Shown piece by piece: positions 5,296 through 7,952 of a stretch of 7,952 nt of DNA. The position numbers and the translations under genes were made by a program. Numbering within the stretch: the first letter of the stretch is position 1; each line of letters starts with the position of its first letter. The DNA comes from an uncultured Leuconostoc sp. Lineage in GTDB: Bacteria; Bacillota; Bacilli; Lactobacillales; Lactobacillaceae. Under the pieces are notes generated by a model. The model was not told the DNA's origin and did not search any database. It saw only the letters and a program-made list of their open reading frames with translations. The DNA is taken from positions 1-7,952 of the forward strand of contig USIU01000049.1 of assembly GCA_900554745.1 (NCBI GenBank), read 5' to 3'.

Positions 5296-6765
5296 TTAAC
5301 CATTCTTTTCTTTGAGTTCGTGATTCATTTTATCAACATAAGCATCAGACAAAGGATAACGGCTAATCACAAACATTGCCAAGATGGCCAAGATTGCTGG
5401 TAACCAGATCATTGACCATTCAATCCCTGTCTGGGCAAGTGCTGATTGTGTCAAAGCACCTGACTTAAAGTCCGTCATTTGCAGCAAATACCCTGGAATA
5501 ATACCACCCAAGGCCAAGCCAATCTTGAAGAAAAGTCCCATGATGGCGTTGATAATCCCGACCACACGCTTACCAGAAATATATTCACCATGCGCCACCA
5601 CTTCCGGTACTAACGCCCACATAAAGCCAGTCGCTGAGGTCAAGCCCCACTGTTGCAAGAAACGACCCGTAAAACCAAGCCAATCAGCTGAGGGTTGCTT
5701 TGACCAAGCAAAGAGGAACAATTGACCGACAATGAAGATACTCAAGAATGTGTAAAAGAAACCTTTCTTACCTAGCGTCGCACGTAGTCGTGGCCACATG
5801 ACCACCAAGAAAATCCCTGGAATCGAACCAATCAAGCCAATTGAGGCCATCAAAGCTGACTTACCGCCTTCAGCCCCAAAGTTATATTGCATAAAGTATG
5901 GCCAAACTGTGTTGCCAAAGAACATCAAGGTAAAACCAACGAGGAAGAATGCGCCTAAGATTTGTAGGGCCTTATTACGCTTAAATTCCGCAAAAAGATC
6001 GGTATACTTCACTTGATCACCAGTAGCATCTGTAGGTAATACCCGTTCTTTCGTGTTACGGTAAGCCACAAATAAGCTCGCAGCGCCAATCAACATATAA
6101 ATACCATACACTTTAAACCAGGCACCCGCTGCTTCTGGCGCAGCATAATTACCCAAATTTAACTTCAAACCGAACAACCCAGTGTCAGTCAATTTCGCAT
6201 TTGGTGAAGCCAATTGCACAAACAAAGGGAAAAGGGTGTACACCAACAAGTTTCCCACATTGGCCAGCATCATACGCGTTGAGGTTAACTTCCCGATTTC
6301 TGCTTCATCACGCGTCAATGAGGCGTTCAAGGCACCATAGGGAATATTGACAAATGAATAAACTAAGGCCGTTGCCATATAGGAAACCGTTGCGTAGGCT
6401 GTTGTGGCGACTGTCCCAGCACCAAGGACCTTAGCAACTGGTAAGAAGAGCAACGCTGCCAAAATAACCAGTGGCAAGCCAAAGTTGAGCAGGAATGGGC
6501 GATACTTACCGTTTTTTGTCACCCGTGCTTTATCAACAACCGTCCCAACCCAAGGATCCCAAACAACGTTAATCCAACGGACAACCAAAAAGATCGTTGC
6601 CCCGACGCCAGCAGAAATACCGTTAATGTTCGTCAGGTAGAAAAGTAAGAAGCCGCCAACCGTACCAAACACCAAATTTTGGGCAAAATCGCCCAATCCA
6701 TAACTCACGCGATCCCATGTCGTGAGCTTAGCAAATTCATTATTCTTGTGAACACTTCCGTCCAT
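5296..6765 (-). CDS. xynP: GPH-family glycoside/pentoside:cation symporter (xyloside uptake)
   Basis: An integral membrane symporter, probably importing xylo-oligosaccharides or beta-xylosides with H+ or Na+. The 489-residue protein begins with a short cytoplasmic tail and has many hydrophobic segments, consistent with about 12 membrane helices. The hallmark GPH loop between helices 2 and 3 is present: DPWVGTVVDKA then KNGKYRP (residues 70-90, with Asp70, Asp78, Lys87 and Arg89). There is no C-terminal IIA domain of the LacS type. It resembles XynP of Bacillus and XylP of Lactobacillus pentosus, which transports isoprimeverose; substrate is inferred from the downstream xynB. The ATG at 6765 has AAGGAG 7 nt upstream. 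It is the first gene of a two-gene unit with XylR- and CcpA-type sites. The symbol is by analogy; xylP or xynT are used for similar genes. Confidence 0.92.
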   Translation of the reverse strand: MDGSVHKNNEFAKLTTWDRVSYGLGDFAQNLVFGTVGGFLLFYLTNINGISAGVGATIFLVVRWINVVWDPWVGTVVDKARVTKNGKYRPFLLNFGLPLVILAALLFLPVAKVLGAGTVATTAYATVSYMATALVYSFVNIPYGALNASLTRDEAEIGKLTSTRMMLANVGNLLVYTLFPLFVQLASPNAKLTDTGLFGLKLNLGNYAAPEAAGAWFKVYGIYMLIGAASLFVAYRNTKERVLPTDATGDQVKYTDLFAEFKRNKALQILGAFFLVGFTLMFFGNTVWPYFMQYNFGAEGGKSALMASIGLIGSIPGIFLVVMWPRLRATLGKKGFFYTFLSIFIVGQLFLFAWSKQPSADWLGFTGRFLQQWGLTSATGFMWALVPEVVAHGEYISGKRVVGIINAIMGLFFKIGLALGGIIPGYLLQMTDFKSGALTQSALAQTGIEWSMIWLPAILAILAMFVISRYPLSDAYVDKMNHELKEKNG

Positions 6766-6840
6766 CTTTCTTCTCCTTCTATTGTTAACAAATTATGCTA
6801 TACTGTGTCACCCTACGCTAAAATCTAACGGTATTTAACG

Positions 6841-6864
6841 CCGCTTGTGATTTTTTGAAAGCGG
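6841..6864 (-). other. Hairpin in the transporter leader overlapping cre
   Basis: CCGCTT (6841-6846) and AAGCGG (6859-6864) pair around a 12-nt loop. On the transcript this is followed within a few nt by a second imperfect stem, CGTTAAA with TTTAGCG (about 6815-6840). Both lie in the roughly 115-nt leader of the transporter. The right arm shares bases with the cre box, so the repeat may partly be a by-product of that site. Confidence 0.35.
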
Positions 6865-6869
6865 TAACA
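6856..6869 (-). promoter_or_regulatory. cre box (CcpA site) downstream of the transporter promoter
   Basis: The plus strand reads TGAAAGCGGTAACA and the minus strand TGTTACCGCTTTCA. Both fit TGWNANCGNTNWCA without a mismatch. The site lies at about +11 to +24 relative to the predicted start, a typical roadblock position for CcpA. It predicts glucose repression of the transporter and beta-xylosidase. Confidence 0.88.
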
Positions 6870-6886
6870 TTTCTTTTTATAGTGTT

Positions 6887-6915
6887 ATAATATCACGGTT
6901 GGTTTGTTCGCGCAA
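6887..6915 (-). promoter_or_regulatory. Promoter of the xynP-xynB unit
   Basis: On the minus strand, -35 TTGCGC (6910-6915) and -10 TATTAT (6887-6892) have a 17-nt spacer and an extended TG one base before the -10. Upstream of the -35 are A and T tracts (about 6927-6949) that resemble an UP element. The predicted start is near 6880. Confidence 0.75.
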
Positions 6916-6920
6916 CTAAC
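6898..6920 (-). promoter_or_regulatory. XylR operator of the xynP-xynB unit, degenerate copy
   Basis: The arms GTTGGTTT (6898-6905) and CAACTAAC (6913-6920) flank GTTCGCG. Read against the perfect xylAB operator, the spacing is identical (8-7-8) and six of eight arm positions still pair. It overlaps the -35 and spacer, so repressor would exclude RNA polymerase. Weaker symmetry suggests lower affinity and earlier or leakier induction than xylAB; this is inference. Confidence 0.8.
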
Positions 6921-6964
6921 TAACGTAAATTTTTTGTTCTTTTTTAAATGACCATACAATGCCT

Positions 6965-6993
6965 GTGTTGCCTATCGTGTCAACACCTGACAC
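6965..6993. repeat. Overlapping inverted repeats between recQ and the transporter promoter
   Basis: GTGTTG (6965-6970) pairs with CAACAC (6981-6986), and GTGTCA (6977-6982) pairs with TGACAC (6988-6993). The two pairings share bases, so they are mutually exclusive if formed in RNA. The cluster lies after the recQ terminator and about 60-80 nt upstream of the transporter -35. This places it outside both predicted transcripts and suggests a protein site if it has any function. Confidence 0.35.
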
Positions 6994-7004
6994 TTTTAGG
7001 CCAC

Positions 7005-7031
7005 AAAAAAAGATGGCAACCGCCATCTTTT
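7005..7031 (-). terminator. Terminator of recQ
   Basis: A perfect 10-bp stem, AAAAGATGGC/GCCATCTTTT, has the tetraloop GGTT and is followed by seven T on the minus strand, about 17 nt after the recQ stop. On the plus strand only four T follow, so it acts mainly leftward. It separates recQ from the xylose locus. Confidence 0.93.
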
Positions 7032-7048
7032 AAACCCTTGAAATTATC

Positions 7049-7952
7049 TTACGCCTCGGCAAGTACCGCCGCAAAATCATCATGGTAGATTTCAAACTTC
7101 TTCTCACCAACACCAGAAATAGCTAAAAATTCAGCCGCTGTTTTTGGTCGGAGAACAGCCATATTCATCAGCGTTTTGTCGGAGAAAATCATAAACGGTG
7201 GCAAACCCGCTTCACGCGCCAGTGCTAAACGCTTCATCTTCAATTTAGCAAATAATTGGTTATCCTCATCCGATAACTTTAAGCCATCTGTCGCCACGTT
7301 GGTTTGTCGTTGGGCAATGACTTGCTGATTAACACGCTTGGTCACTTTTAATTGCCCCTTCAAGACCTGTAACCCACGATCGGTTAGCTTTAAGACGGGA
7401 AATTCACCGCCTTCAATCCGCAAATACCCATCAGCCGTCAAATAATCAATAAAGCGGCTAATATCTTTAATCGTCCGCTCTTTCATCAAGCCAAATGTGG
7501 GTAACGTCAGCAAATGCGCATACTTTTGCACACTGGCATCGCGTGAACCTTTAAGCACTTTAGCCACTAACGTTTTCCCAAAGCTTTGGTTCATCCGCAC
7601 GACATTGGCCAAGACGCGCTGGGCATCGGTTGTGACATCCACCCGCTCGCGCGCATCTAAACAGTTCGAGCACTGCCCACAATCTTGGGTCACCAGCTCC
7701 CCAAAATAACTCAAGAGATAACGTGGGAGACACGTTTCCGTATTGGCAAAAGCATTCATTTCCCGGATTTTATTGTATTCGTTTTGTTTATGCGCCTCGG
7801 TGCCTTCAGATTTTTGCACAAAAAATTCTTGCAAATGAATATCTTGTGGCGCATATAATAAGATGGCTTCCGACGGCAGGCCGTCACGACCAGCACGGCC
7901 GATTTCTTGGTAATAAGCCTCAATGTTGCCTGGCACAGCATAATGAATGACA
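7049..7952 (-). CDS. recQ: ATP-dependent DNA helicase RecQ, C-terminal half (truncated by window edge)
   Basis: A 3'-5' DNA helicase of recombination and replication-fork repair. About 300 residues are present out of an expected near-600; the N-terminal Walker motifs lie beyond the right edge. The open frame continues to the edge as VIHYAVPGNIEAYYQEIG, so the GTG near 7936 is not a start. Visible features are helicase motif VI (QEIGRAGRDG), the RecQ zinc site C-x16-C-x2-C-x2-C (CLPRYLLSYFGE to CGQCSNC), the RQC winged-helix region (about partial residues 105-200, ending in KLTDRGLQVLKG), and a C-terminal HRDC domain with LREAG-type and AISGVGEKKFE motifs. It has no role in xylose use; it is simply the upstream neighbour, closed by its own terminator. 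Confidence 0.95.
   Translation of the reverse strand, partial: VIHYAVPGNIEAYYQEIGRAGRDGLPSEAILLYAPQDIHLQEFFVQKSEGTEAHKQNEYNKIREMNAFANTETCLPRYLLSYFGELVTQDCGQCSNCLDARERVDVTTDAQRVLANVVRMNQSFGKTLVAKVLKGSRDASVQKYAHLLTLPTFGLMKERTIKDISRFIDYLTADGYLRIEGGEFPVLKLTDRGLQVLKGQLKVTKRVNQQVIAQRQTNVATDGLKLSDEDNQLFAKLKMKRLALAREAGLPPFMIFSDKTLMNMAVLRPKTAAEFLAISGVGEKKFEIYHDDFAAVLAEA

Noticed and set aside
5384..5725. Plus-strand 113-codon frame antisense to the transporter
   Set aside because: It mirrors codons of a well-conserved membrane protein; the composition is that of an antisense shadow and there is no promoter or ribosome site.
7934..7936. GTG start for a 295-residue RecQ C-terminal protein
   Set aside because: The frame stays open to the window edge with RecQ-like residues (VIHYA), so this is an internal codon of a gene cut by the window.

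Overview
The window is a chromosomal segment of a low-to-medium GC Gram-positive bacterium, most likely a heterofermentative lactic acid bacterium. Weissella, Leuconostoc or a heterofermentative Lactobacillus relative would fit. This rests on the gene families, AAGGAG-type ribosome binding sites, CcpA-type cre boxes, the XylR operator form and the T-tract terminators. Genus-level assignment is inference. All six genes lie on the minus strand, so transcription runs from high to low coordinates.

Layout in the order of transcription: (1) the 3' half of recQ (DNA helicase), entering from the right edge and closed by a strong terminator; (2) a regulated promoter driving a two-gene unit, a GPH-family sugar:cation symporter (xynP/xylP-like) and a GH43 beta-xylosidase (xynB), closed by a terminator; (3) xylR, a ROK-family xylose repressor with its own promoter and terminator; (4) a regulated promoter driving xylA (xylose isomerase) and, after an unusually long 236-nt gap, xylB (xylulokinase), which is cut by the left edge. 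The gene order xynP-xynB-xylR-xylA-xylB matches the Bacillus subtilis xylose locus as I recall it. There xylR is divergent from xylA, whereas here all five genes are co-directional.

The genes form one pathway. Xylo-oligosaccharides are imported by the symporter, hydrolysed in the cytoplasm by the beta-xylosidase, isomerised to xylulose and phosphorylated to xylulose 5-phosphate. In heterofermenters that product feeds the phosphoketolase route. XylR should repress both catabolic units in the absence of xylose. A perfect 8-7-8 dyad operator sits just after the xylA promoter, and a degenerate copy overlaps the -35 of the transporter promoter. A CcpA cre box is present at each promoter. The order of the two sites relative to the promoter is swapped between the two units.

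I see no mobile element, CRISPR array, rRNA or tRNA, and no wholly unfamiliar gene system. The points worth a second look are regulatory: the mirrored operator/cre architecture, hairpins and anti-Shine-Dalgarno-like motifs in the xylA-xylB gap, a dyad and a possible near-leaderless upstream ORF in the xylR leader, hairpins in the transporter leader, and loss of the usual ROK zinc motif in XylR. No gene-free stretch exceeds 300 nt.
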